The translations under genes were made by a program, and so were the position numbers. The notes under the pieces were generated by a model. That model was not told the origin of the DNA and searched no databases. It was given only the letters and a program-made list of their open reading frames with translations. From contig JAFDWU010000004.1 in the NCBI GenBank assembly GCA_018268315.1, positions 188,159 to 252,158 of the forward strand: 64,000 nt of DNA, read 5' to 3'. This stretch comes from Armatimonadota bacterium (GTDB lineage Bacteria; Armatimonadota; Fimbriimonadia; Fimbriimonadales; Fimbriimonadaceae). Below are positions 36,063 through 43,848 of the stretch, piece by piece (positions within the stretch are counted from its first letter, which is position 1; each line of letters begins with the position of its first letter).

Positions 36063-37560
36063 GAAATTTAGCCAAACCCAACTGGCCTATGGCCTTGTTG
36101 GCCTCCTGCTGCTGATAATCGGCATCTATCTCCGGGCCACGCTCGGCAACCCGCCAATCTTTCCGGTCGATGACGCTTACATCACTCTCCACAACGCCCA
36201 AGTTCTCCACTGGGGACACGACCCAAGTTTCATAGGCAGTTCCGCGTTCTATGGCGCGACAAGCGCGGTCCATCTGTTTGCCCTTTATCTCCTGCTGTTC
36301 ATCTTTAGTCCAGAGAACGGGCTCCAAGCGTTGACGTTCCTCTGCGCCGCGCTGTACGCCTTCGGAGTGACACGCCTTAGCCTGCTCTTCGGGGCGCGCT
36401 GGTATCACGCAGTACTGCTGACGGTTATTGCGCTGTTCGCCGGGCGAACCCCGCATCAGCTTCTGAATGGCCTTGAAACTGGGATGACGATGGCTGCCTT
36501 GGTCTGGGCTATGGCATTCCTGCACGATCCCGCGCCACGGGCCAAATGGGGCCTCGCAGCCCTGGCGGGCTTGCTGCCATTTCTGCGCCCTGAGTTGGTG
36601 GTTGCAGCGCCGCTCCTGATCGTGGTGCATTCGGGCAGAAGGGTATTTAAGGGCGATGCCCCTTTCGAGGTAGCGAAGGAATGCGCGCAGTTGGCGCTGG
36701 TTGCCACCGCCTTTGCGCTCCCCTGGGTCCTTACCTACAAAATCTCCACCGGCTCTTGGATCCCTGTGACGATTGATGCAAAGCGCTATTTCTTCGCCGA
36801 GGACCACGGGCAAATGAGGATCAGGAACCTGTTGGTAAGGGGATCAAACAGCAAGTTTGACGCGGAAGTGGGATACCTTGCTCTGGCGACTCTTCTGCTT
36901 ATCTTCACACCCGCCGGTTGGGTCGGAATCATCTTCATGGCGGTATTCCTGCGAACTTACGCTGAACGGTTTCCCGGCGCCCTCAATCACTATGAAATGC
37001 GCTACATGTATGTGTTCCTGCCCTTCTTCCTGCTGGGAGCGGCTCAGTTATTCCGCCTGAACCATCGAAAGTGGGTTCCGTGGTTGGTTGCCGGTCTACA
37101 GCTGTTCGTTCTTAATTCCGAACGCGGAACCTTCGGCGGGTTCTGGCAGCACTTCGTCGATACCGAGAACTTCACGGCGGTAGAGCTAAAAGGGGTGGCC
37201 GATTGGTGCAACCAAAACGTTCCTCCTGACTCGCTCGTGCTAGTTCACGACGCCGGTTACATCAGCTTTGGAACACGCATGCGAATGACCGACTTTGTTG
37301 GGTTAAAGACTCCGCAAAACATCGCCTACCATCGACGCTACACGTGGCCCAGCGGCGGACGGGATCGACCCCATGCGGTGTCGCTCATAGCGCGTGACGC
37401 GCGGCCGCAATACCTTGTGATGCTGGAAAGCTGGGATGAGATATTTGGCATCACGAAAGGCATGGCGGAGGATGGCTGGGGTCTGGAGGCGGTTCGCCCA
37501 TTCGGGGCTTATCGGGTTTACAAGCTGACGTACCCGACTACGAAGCCGCTGCTGCACTAG
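36052..37560 (+). CDS. GT-C type membrane glycosyltransferase, paralogue 2 (apparent CTG start)
   Basis: The protein has about 502 residues, colinear with the previous gene: 'FPVDDAYITLHNAQVLHWGHDP', 'FYGATSAVHL', 'GLETGMTMAALVWAMAF' and the C-terminal 'VADWCNQNVPPDSLVLVHDAGYISFGTRMRMTDFVGLKTP'. The conserved first-loop motif is encoded well before the first TTG of the frame (36331). Between the preceding in-frame TGA (36025) and that TTG there is no ATG, GTG or TTG. CTG 36052, 4 bases after a GAAGGGGGG run, gives MRVRKFSQTQLAYG and then a first helix, as in the paralogue. It overlaps that gene by 11 bases. An assembly error in the G-run is the alternative explanation. Confidence 0.8.
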   Translation: MRVRKFSQTQLAYGLVGLLLLIIGIYLRATLGNPPIFPVDDAYITLHNAQVLHWGHDPSFIGSSAFYGATSAVHLFALYLLLFIFSPENGLQALTFLCAALYAFGVTRLSLLFGARWYHAVLLTVIALFAGRTPHQLLNGLETGMTMAALVWAMAFLHDPAPRAKWGLAALAGLLPFLRPELVVAAPLLIVVHSGRRVFKGDAPFEVAKECAQLALVATAFALPWVLTYKISTGSWIPVTIDAKRYFFAEDHGQMRIRNLLVRGSNSKFDAEVGYLALATLLLIFTPAGWVGIIFMAVFLRTYAERFPGALNHYEMRYMYVFLPFFLLGAAQLFRLNHRKWVPWLVAGLQLFVLNSERGTFGGFWQHFVDTENFTAVELKGVADWCNQNVPPDSLVLVHDAGYISFGTRMRMTDFVGLKTPQNIAYHRRYTWPSGGRDRPHAVSLIARDARPQYLVMLESWDEIFGITKGMAEDGWGLEAVRPFGAYRVYKLTYPTTKPLLH

Positions 37561-38108
37561 GCCCTGCTTTGGGCTTCCCAGGTTTCTCGGTCGAGGTAGG
37601 TCTGGATGAGGTCGCGGTATTGGCCACGCTTCCAATATTTCTTCGGCAAACGCCCGCACTCCTTGTATCCAGCCGCAAGCTGCATGCGGCGTGAGCGCTC
37701 GTTTCCTTCGAGATACTCGGAGTACAGCATTCGCAGGCCAAGAACTTCGAAGGCATAGCGGGCGCGCGTCTTTGCGGCATCGGTTCCGTAGCCCTTGCCC
37801 CACAGGTCTTTGGCGCCAATGAAAGTGCCGGTGGTGGCAAAGCCATTTCGCCAATCGATTCTGTGAAGGCCGGAAAAACCAAGGTGAGTGCCATCCAGCG
37901 TCTCGATGGCAAACATGATGTCGGTCTTGGTTTCCTTGGAGGCGTGCTCGAAATATTCCCTTTCGGCAAGCTCTGTAATCGGCATGTCGCCAATCAGGAG
38001 GTTCGCGGTTATGTCTGGGTCGTTAACCCACGCGACTGCGTTCGCTAAGTGCTTCTCGATGTCGAGCGGCACCAGCCGCACCTTCTCCCCTTCCCATCCA
38101 AACGCCAT
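37557..38108 (-). CDS. GNAT acetyltransferase, RimJ/RimL-like
   Basis: This 183-residue N-acetyltransferase has 'EGEKVRLVPLDIEKHLANAVAWVNDPDIT' (the RLRPL...D.....W..D) and the acetyl-CoA loop 'DLWGKGYGTDAAKTRARYAFEVLGLRMLYSEYLEGNERSRRMQLAAGYKECGR', close to the ribosomal-protein or spermidine-type RimJ/SpeG branch. The acceptor is unknown. It is the last gene of the parB-GNAT-nitrilase-GNAT run, starting 14 bases after the nitrilase stop. Its stop interlocks with the second GT-C gene (CTAG). Confidence 0.9.
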   Translation of the reverse strand: MAFGWEGEKVRLVPLDIEKHLANAVAWVNDPDITANLLIGDMPITELAEREYFEHASKETKTDIMFAIETLDGTHLGFSGLHRIDWRNGFATTGTFIGAKDLWGKGYGTDAAKTRARYAFEVLGLRMLYSEYLEGNERSRRMQLAAGYKECGRLPKKYWKRGQYRDLIQTYLDRETWEAQSRA

Positions 38109-38122
38109 GTTGGATTATGCAC

Positions 38123-39016
38123 TTAGGAAGCATCCTGAGCGCGTTTAGGCACTTGCTTCGGCTCAGCGCTCCAGCTGCTGGCATCGCGATCTGCCCAGTT
38201 GCGCACTTCCCCGCCTGATCGAATCTGCGCAAGCAAAGCGAAATCCAGTTTCGCTACCGCAAGCCCTTCCTCTCCCAGCGAAGTCTCGGCAAGCACGGAG
38301 CCATCGGGAAACTCCCGACAGCTTGGGACAAGGATCGCGCTTGAGCCATAGGTTGAGGGCACCGGCTCACGGTCGAGCGTGCCTAGCAGCGAACTTTGGG
38401 CAACGAAAATCTGATTCTCCAGCGCGCGGGCAAGGCAGCTCACCCGCACCCGCTCGTAACCGTATCGATCCTCGGTGAAGGTCGGGACACACAGAAGCTG
38501 CATCCCCGATTGAACCAACAGACGGCACGCTTCCGGAAACTCGGAGTCATAGCAAATCAGGGAGCCGATTACTTCCTCAGTGAGCGTAGCAAGGCCTTCT
38601 CCCGGCTGCAATTCCCAAATCTCGCGCTCGTAGGAGGTCAGCTTGTTCTTGGCGTAGGTTTTCAGAACGCCCTGCGGGGTTGCAGTGGCGGTCACGTTTT
38701 GGAACCGTTTATGACCCGCTTTGCGGAAATAGGAGCCACCAACCAGCGTGATGCCGCTGGAGGCGCTGATGCGCAAGAGCCAATCTTCGATAGCGCTGGA
38801 CCACTGCGCCAGGAACTCCGGCATGTGCCGCTCCTCGACATCCGGAGCAAGCGAAAGAAGCTCCAGCACGAACAGTTCCGGCAGCACCAAGACCTTCGCG
38901 CCGGCATCGTAGGCAGCCTGCACATGGTCGTACATGTGGCCAAAGAAATCGCCATCGCCGCGGGCGTGGCGAATCTGCCAAGCTGAGGCAGCAACCGTCA
39001 GCGTCAAGGGGTCCAC
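38123..39016 (-). CDS. Carbon-nitrogen hydrolase (nitrilase superfamily)
   Basis: This 297-residue amidase has the Glu-Lys-Cys triad: glutamate in LVLPELFVLE (about residue 47), lysine in 'YAKNKLTSYERE' and cysteine in SLICYDSEFPEACRLL. A GNAT gene directly upstream overlaps it by 13 bases. Fused GNAT-nitrilase proteins (such as Bacillus YhcX) are known, so the two products probably act together. The start GTG 39016 is listed; TTG 39007 would give the familiar 4-base TTGA overlap and is equally likely. The substrate is unknown. Confidence 0.92.
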   Translation of the reverse strand: MDPLTLTVAASAWQIRHARGDGDFFGHMYDHVQAAYDAGAKVLVLPELFVLELLSLAPDVEERHMPEFLAQWSSAIEDWLLRISASSGITLVGGSYFRKAGHKRFQNVTATATPQGVLKTYAKNKLTSYEREIWELQPGEGLATLTEEVIGSLICYDSEFPEACRLLVQSGMQLLCVPTFTEDRYGYERVRVSCLARALENQIFVAQSSLLGTLDREPVPSTYGSSAILVPSCREFPDGSVLAETSLGEEGLAVAKLDFALLAQIRSGGEVRNWADRDASSWSAEPKQVPKRAQDAS

Positions 39017-39624
39017 TCCAGAACGGCGGCGGCATTGCCAGATTCAGCGTCTTCCATGTACTCCTCAATAACGCCGCCCAGCGTCAAACCATAGCGCAGC
39101 AATGGCGAGAGCGTGCGATCAAAGCGGATTCCGTCGTTCACCAACAAAACATAATCGGTTGGACTGCCGCCCGTCTCCTCGTAGTATTCGATAAACCCAG
39201 GAATTCGACAGGCGGTTCCGTAGCGCGTCAGACTCAAGTCTTCAACCAGTTTGAAGCGCGCTTCGTAAAGAGAGCGCCCAATCCCGGCTTGGCGATACTC
39301 CGGATGCACGCTGATATCTGCGCCGTACAGCGTGGTTCCGTGAGAGTTGAAGTTCTCGAAGAAGGGTCCGCCGACGGTAGTCGCCCACGGCATGTGGGCG
39401 GCCCAGACGTCTTCCGAAACGATGAGCGAACTTGCGGAGCCGATGATCGCGCCATCGTTCACGGCAACGAACTGGCCTTCCGGGAACTGGTGCAGGTGAG
39501 ACTCCAGGTGGTGGGCTTTCCATAGGAACTCTTCCGGGAACGGCTCTGGGAAGCACAGCCTTTGAAGAGCCACCGCGCCGGGAATATGCTCCGGCAACAT
39601 TTGGGTCACGACGACCGATTCCAT
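39004..39624 (-). CDS. GNAT N-acetyltransferase, nitrilase-associated
   Basis: This 206-residue protein has the GNAT motif A 'YGADISVHPEYRQAGIGRSLYEARFKLVEDLSL', with the Q/R-x-x-G-x-G/A acetyl-CoA loop, and a 'LCFPEPFPEEFLWKAHHLESHLHQFPEGQFVAV' N-terminal region like that of GNAT domains fused to nitrilases. It lies between parB (gap 5 bases) and the nitrilase (overlap 13 bases). I infer that it and the nitrilase form a two-subunit version of the fused enzyme. The acceptor is unknown. Confidence 0.88.
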   Translation of the reverse strand: MESVVVTQMLPEHIPGAVALQRLCFPEPFPEEFLWKAHHLESHLHQFPEGQFVAVNDGAIIGSASSLIVSEDVWAAHMPWATTVGGPFFENFNSHGTTLYGADISVHPEYRQAGIGRSLYEARFKLVEDLSLTRYGTACRIPGFIEYYEETGGSPTDYVLLVNDGIRFDRTLSPLLRYGLTLGGVIEEYMEDAESGNAAAVLEWTP

Positions 39625-39629
39625 TTGCC

Positions 39630-40478
39630 TTAAGGGAGATGGACTCCCAGGAGATCGAGCAAGCGATCAAGTTCCTCGGCATCGGTGAATTCGATTTGCA
39701 GACTTCCCCGCCCACCCGGCTTGGTGGAAAGCCGCACTTTGGATTGGAAGTGGTTGCTGAGCGCCTCCTGTAAGGAGGCAAGATTGGGGTCAAGCTTAGG
39801 AGCTTGCCGCACGGTTTGGCGCTTGGCTTCCATCGCGCGCTTCGTCAGCTCCTCGACTTGCCGCACGCTCAGCCCTTGGCTGAGAATGGCGTGGTAGGCG
39901 TGGAGCATTGCGGCTTCGCTCTCGAAGGCGAGCAATGCCCTTGCGTGACCCTCGGTGATGCGCTCGCTTTCGAGGCCGTTTCGTATTTCTTCTGGCAGCT
40001 TGAGCAGCCGCAACGTGTTGGCGATGGCGACCCTAGACTTGGACAGCTTTTCCGCCACCTGCTCCTGGGTCATTTGGAATTCTTCGATGAGCTGCTTGTA
40101 GGCCCTCGCGCGCTCCAGTGGGCGGATGTTGATGCGCTGCAGGTTCTCGATAAGCGCGATTTCTAGGGATTCCTGGCTTCCTGCTTCCCGGATGATGACG
40201 GGGACTTTGTCGAGGCCTGCTTTCCTGCTCGCCCGCAGCCTTCTTTCGCCGGCGATGAGTTCGTAGGCGCCGTCGGCCTTCTTCCTAACCACCAGCGGCT
40301 GCAGAACGCCGTATTGGGCGATTGAGCGGGTGAGTTCTTCGATGCCATCGTTATCGAAAGTGGTTCGCGGCTGACGGGGGTTGCGGACGATGCTTTCGAT
40401 GGACGCCTCGGTGGGCTGAGGCGCATCCGCCTCAAAGCTCTTGGCCACTAATTGGGAAAATCCTTTGCCTCGCCTCAC
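39630..40478 (-). CDS. parB: ParB-family chromosome partitioning protein
   Basis: This 282-residue CTP-dependent DNA clamp has the order 'SIVRNPRQPRTTFD' and 'GVLQPLVVRK', box 'LIAGERRLRASRKAG' (GERRxRA, CTP site), 'ALIENLQRINIRPLERA', an HTH region 'MTQEQVAEKLSKSRVAIANTLRLLKLP' and a C-terminal dimerisation domain. ParA is not encoded next to it: the upstream side (40479-40897) holds only a repeat block. No parS (TGTTTCACGTGAAACA-like) site was seen. The start is GTG. Confidence 0.93.
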   Translation of the reverse strand: MRRGKGFSQLVAKSFEADAPQPTEASIESIVRNPRQPRTTFDNDGIEELTRSIAQYGVLQPLVVRKKADGAYELIAGERRLRASRKAGLDKVPVIIREAGSQESLEIALIENLQRINIRPLERARAYKQLIEEFQMTQEQVAEKLSKSRVAIANTLRLLKLPEEIRNGLESERITEGHARALLAFESEAAMLHAYHAILSQGLSVRQVEELTKRAMEAKRQTVRQAPKLDPNLASLQEALSNHFQSKVRLSTKPGGRGSLQIEFTDAEELDRLLDLLGVHLP

Positions 40479-40572
40479 CGGTCTTGCTAGTTTCCCTTAA
40501 AAGCAGCTTGGGGAACAAGGATTGGCGGGTTTTGTCTCGGAACTTTCTTGGGCAGGGGGATGGGGGAGTCCT

Positions 40573-40857
40573 AACCACAGAGGGCACTGAAAACACAGAA
40601 TTAGGCTTCCGTGACCTCTGGGGCATCCGCGGCTTCTGTATCGGCTCTCGGAGAGATTCTCAACCACAGAAGGCACGGAAAACACTGAAATTCGGCTTCT
40701 GCGGGCCTATGTGTCCTCAGTGGTTAAAGACAAACAAACCACATAAGACACGGAAATACTGAATTCGGCTTCTGTGGCCTCTGTGTCCTCTGTGGTTAAA
40801 GAGGAAACCACGGAAATCGCGGATTGGGGTTCTGTGACCTCTGCGTCCTCTGTGGTT
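40573..40857. repeat. Block of four tandem palindromic repeats
   Basis: The 419-base gap 40479-40897 has no gene. It holds four head-to-tail imperfect palindromes (about 40573-40650, 40662-40725, 40736-40797 and 40805-40857). Each starts AACCACAGARGRCACDGAAA-like and ends CCTCTGTGTCCTCTGTGGTT-like, so each unit folds on itself. A two-copy set lies at 57.9 kb and a one-copy set at 26.5 kb. Unit sequence differs from copy to copy, and no spacer of constant length or CRISPR-like identity is present. Confidence 0.85.
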
Positions 40858-40897
40858 AAAAGGGTTTTGCAGCCCGCGCATCGGGTAAGCATGGCGA

Positions 40898-43303
40898 ATG
40901 ATCGCGTTTGTTGCCGCGCTGCTGACGGTCGCCAATCCGTACCTGACCTCCGCCCTTGTCATCCCGCTGGGCGTGCCCGCAGTGCGGACTCCGGCGCCGA
41001 TCGACCCCCTGCTGGCGAAGATGCTCCACGGCCCGATCCAACCGGCCGCGGGCAAGGTTGAGTTTGGGGATAAGAGCTGGAAGTCGCTAACGGCAGGCAA
41101 AGATGGATTCTTTGAGGACAGCGCTTTAGAGGGCGGCTATGCAGCGATCACCTACGAAGCCCCGAAGGCGGGCGTTTACGTTCTGACCGCCGAGGGGGAT
41201 AGCCTTGTGTATGTGAACGGCGAGATTCACGCCGGCGACCCCTATGGCTACGGCTATCTGCACAATCCGGTGAACCTAAGGAAAGGACCGAATCAGCTGC
41301 TGTTCCTTTGCGGTCGGGGGCGGTTGCGGGTTCACGTCGAGGAGGCGACGGCAACGGCGTTTATGGAGCCGAAGGACGTCACGGTTCCCGACGTGCTGGA
41401 TGATAAGGTGCTGATGGCTGGGGCGATCCCTGTCATCAATGCGACCGACAAGCCGCTAACGGGCTTAACGCTTGAAAGCCCATCGCAGCCACAAATTGGT
41501 ATCGCGCAGGCGACAGGAATGAATGCTGGCGCCTTCGATATTCAGCCGAGGATGACGTTAAAGCGAGCCTTTATCTTTCGGGGCAGCGACGTTTCACAGG
41601 GTGGCGAACTCAAGGTTGTTCTCAAGCAACGCGGCAAGGTCCTTGCAAGTACCCTTATCCCCATTCGGCATAAGAAACCGCTGGACGTTCGCAAGAACAC
41701 ATTCCTTAGCCAAACCGACGGCAGCGTGCAGTACTACGGGGTCCGACCAGCAACAAAGCCAAGCGAAACGAATGGCCTCGTAGTCAGTCTTCACGGAGCC
41801 GGAGTTGAGGCGATTGGCCAGGCGGAAGCTTATGGCCCACATGAGGATTACACAATCCTTTGCCCGACCAACCGCAGGCCGTTCGGTTTCGACTGGGAGC
41901 TTTGGGGACGCTTGAATGCCGTCGAAACAGTAATTAGCGCGACGGTGAATGGGGATGCTCGCTACCCGGGTGATCTATCGCGGATCTACCTGACCGGACA
42001 CTCCATGGGCGGTCACGGAACGTGGCAGCTTGGAGTGTTCTTCCCAGAGTTTCTTGCGGCAATTGCGCCGAGCGCAGGATGGTTAAGCTTCGGGTCTTAC
42101 GCGGGCGGCTTGAAAATTGATAATCCAAATGCGAATGAAAAGGCGATTCTTGAAGCGATGTCGCCGAGCAACACCGAACTTTATCTGTCGAATCTAAAAG
42201 AAAAGCCGGTGAGCATCCTCCACGGCGGCGCCGACGACAATGTGCCGGTTTCAGAAGCAAGGACGGGCCGGAAGCTTTTGCAAGCACTTGGGAATAACCC
42301 TGACTACCACGAGGAGCCCGGCGCTGGCCACTGGTGGAGTACGGGCACTGAACCTGGTGCTCGGTGTGTCGACTGGCCCGGCTTCTTCAAGATGTTCGAC
42401 AAGGCGAGGACCACCGATAGCTGGTTCAAGGACAGCCTGGATTTTGTCACCCCGTCACCGGAAGTCAACGCGGGAACTATGTTTGCGATAATCGAGCTGC
42501 AGCAACATCCGTTCAGACCTAGTCGGCTACGCCTTACGACCAGACCCTCAGGACAAGGAAAGTATGAAGTCTTCGGTACAACCGAGAACATTGAAGCGAT
42601 AGAGTTCTACGGAACCCCAAAGGTGCTAGGCAAAGAGAAATTGTCGCCAATTGTTGAACTTGATGGACAGCGATTGAATCTCCAGAAGGAAAGCCGATTC
42701 AAGAAGAAGAAGGGTAGGTGGATTGCGACGGATACCCCCAGCCAAATGCAACTACATGGCCTTCATGGAAGCCTGACGGCGTTCTATTCACCTGGGATGA
42801 CAATTTGCTACGGGACTCACGGGTCAACCGCGCAGAACGCCTGGATGCTCAATTATGCTCGACTACTTTCCGAGCAGTTCTATTATCGCGGCAACGGCAG
42901 GCTCAAAATCGCCCCAGATGCGGACTTTGTCGCTCCTGACGAAACCAATGTGATCCTCATCGGCAATGCCGAAACCAACTCGGTCTGGAGGAAGCTCCCT
43001 GAGCGCGGAGGTGAACCAATCGGCGTTCTTACCCGCAAACTCTTCTTTGATTCAAAACAGATTCAAGGTCGGGGTCTTGCCGGATTTTACGTTCGTCCCC
43101 GAGGATGTGATGCTTCCAGCGCTTGGGTCCTTCTCGGCGTGACCGACGCAATGTCGCAGAAGATCGCGGAGCGCATACCCCTCTTCCTTTCCGGCACCGC
43201 CCTGCCCGACTACACCATCTTTGGGCCGGATGTGCCCGTGAAGGGCACGAAGGGGATTATCAAAGCGGGATGGTTCGATAACGACTGGAAGCTGCCGAAA
43301 TAA
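40898..43303 (+). CDS. Large secreted alpha/beta hydrolase (PHB-depolymerase/peptidase S9-like)
   Basis: This 801-residue protein has a short hydrophobic N-terminus (MIAFVAALLTVANPYLT, possible signal). The first ~280 residues are beta-rich ('YVLTAEGDSLVYVNGE...', like a jelly-roll accessory domain). The hydrolase domain follows: nucleophile in LTGHSMGGHGTWQLG (about residue 365-379), acid in 'LHGGADDNVPVSEA' and histidine in 'EEPGAGHWWS'. The C-terminal ~290 residues are another accessory region. The natural substrate is not evident (peptide, ester or polymer). The start ATG lies just after the palindromic repeat block. Confidence 0.85.
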   Translation: MIAFVAALLTVANPYLTSALVIPLGVPAVRTPAPIDPLLAKMLHGPIQPAAGKVEFGDKSWKSLTAGKDGFFEDSALEGGYAAITYEAPKAGVYVLTAEGDSLVYVNGEIHAGDPYGYGYLHNPVNLRKGPNQLLFLCGRGRLRVHVEEATATAFMEPKDVTVPDVLDDKVLMAGAIPVINATDKPLTGLTLESPSQPQIGIAQATGMNAGAFDIQPRMTLKRAFIFRGSDVSQGGELKVVLKQRGKVLASTLIPIRHKKPLDVRKNTFLSQTDGSVQYYGVRPATKPSETNGLVVSLHGAGVEAIGQAEAYGPHEDYTILCPTNRRPFGFDWELWGRLNAVETVISATVNGDARYPGDLSRIYLTGHSMGGHGTWQLGVFFPEFLAAIAPSAGWLSFGSYAGGLKIDNPNANEKAILEAMSPSNTELYLSNLKEKPVSILHGGADDNVPVSEARTGRKLLQALGNNPDYHEEPGAGHWWSTGTEPGARCVDWPGFFKMFDKARTTDSWFKDSLDFVTPSPEVNAGTMFAIIELQQHPFRPSRLRLTTRPSGQGKYEVFGTTENIEAIEFYGTPKVLGKEKLSPIVELDGQRLNLQKESRFKKKKGRWIATDTPSQMQLHGLHGSLTAFYSPGMTICYGTHGSTAQNAWMLNYARLLSEQFYYRGNGRLKIAPDADFVAPDETNVILIGNAETNSVWRKLPERGGEPIGVLTRKLFFDSKQIQGRGLAGFYVRPRGCDASSAWVLLGVTDAMSQKIAERIPLFLSGTALPDYTIFGPDVPVKGTKGIIKAGWFDNDWKLPK

Positions 43304-43318
43304 AAGTGCGGGAAAGCC

Positions 43319-43348
43319 TTGACACCCAGCAAGAGCCGGGCGTAATAT
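43319..43348 (+). promoter_or_regulatory. Consensus sigma-70 promoter of the dinB-family gene, leaderless
   Basis: A perfect TTGACA (43319-43324), an 18-bp spacer and TAATAT (43343-43348), followed after only 6 bases by ATG 43355. It is the best -35/-10 pair in the window and places the start of transcription at or inside the start codon. Confidence 0.8.
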
Positions 43349-43354
43349 ATACGC

Positions 43355-43813
43355 ATGTCTACTACCTATTTGGGAAGGATTGCTTCTCGCACGGATAAGG
43401 TGAGCAAGAGTCTCATCGAGGCGCTGGAGCGCATTCCCGCTGATAAATTGGATTGGGCCCCCGCCGAAACTTCTCGCTCCGCAATCGACCAGTTCGCCGA
43501 GTGCGCGATGCTGAACGGCGTCACCGCCGACACCATCGAAGCCGGTCAATGGCTTGCGATGGACTTCCCCGAGTATCTGGCGAAGAAGGCCGATATGGTG
43601 GCGAAGGGACCAGAGGCTCTCAAGACGATCTTGAAGGAGAACACCGCCCGCTTGGTTACGATTTTGAACAAGACCGCTCAGGACCCCGATCAGAGCGTGG
43701 AGACGCAGTTCGGGCCGATGACGTGGGACGATATTCTTGGCTACCCGATGTGGAACATGAGCTACCACGAGGGGCAGATCAATTACATCGCTTCCATCCT
43801 AGGAACCCTCTGA
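43355..43813 (+). CDS. DinB-family four-helix protein
   Basis: This 152-residue protein fits the DinB/DUF664/YfiT four-helix bundle family of metal-dependent thiol-related enzymes. The features are 'ALERIPADKLDWAPAETSRSAIDQFAECAMLNG' (W-x-P...S....h..H-like helix), a long middle helix 'EALKTILKENTARLVTILNKT' and the C-terminal 'YPMWNMSYHEGQINYIASILG', matching the H-x(2-3)-H-x-GQ motif although the first ligand is replaced. The exact role is unknown. A consensus promoter places it alone, with 35 bases before leuS. Confidence 0.8.
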   Translation: MSTTYLGRIASRTDKVSKSLIEALERIPADKLDWAPAETSRSAIDQFAECAMLNGVTADTIEAGQWLAMDFPEYLAKKADMVAKGPEALKTILKENTARLVTILNKTAQDPDQSVETQFGPMTWDDILGYPMWNMSYHEGQINYIASILGTL

Positions 43814-43833
43814 AGGGAGCGGCCCTCGTCCAG

Positions 43834-43839
43834 TAAACT
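43834..43839 (+). promoter_or_regulatory. -10 box of leuS, leaderless spacing
   Basis: TAAACT, 9 bases before ATG 43849. No T-box leader can be fitted in the 35-base gap after the dinB gene. Confidence 0.5.
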
Positions 43840-43848
43840 AACGGGTCT

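Noticed and set aside
40573..40857. Possible CRISPR array
   Set aside because: Units are diverged palindromes with no constant-length spacers, no identical direct repeats and no cas genes nearby.
40479..40897. Short reading frames through the palindromic repeat block
   Set aside because: They arise from the repeat sequence itself (recurrent TTEDTE-like peptides) and have no ribosome sites.
43814..43848. T-box or leader attenuator upstream of leuS
   Set aside because: Only 35 bases separate the preceding stop and the start codon, with a -10 box inside. There is no room for a T-box.
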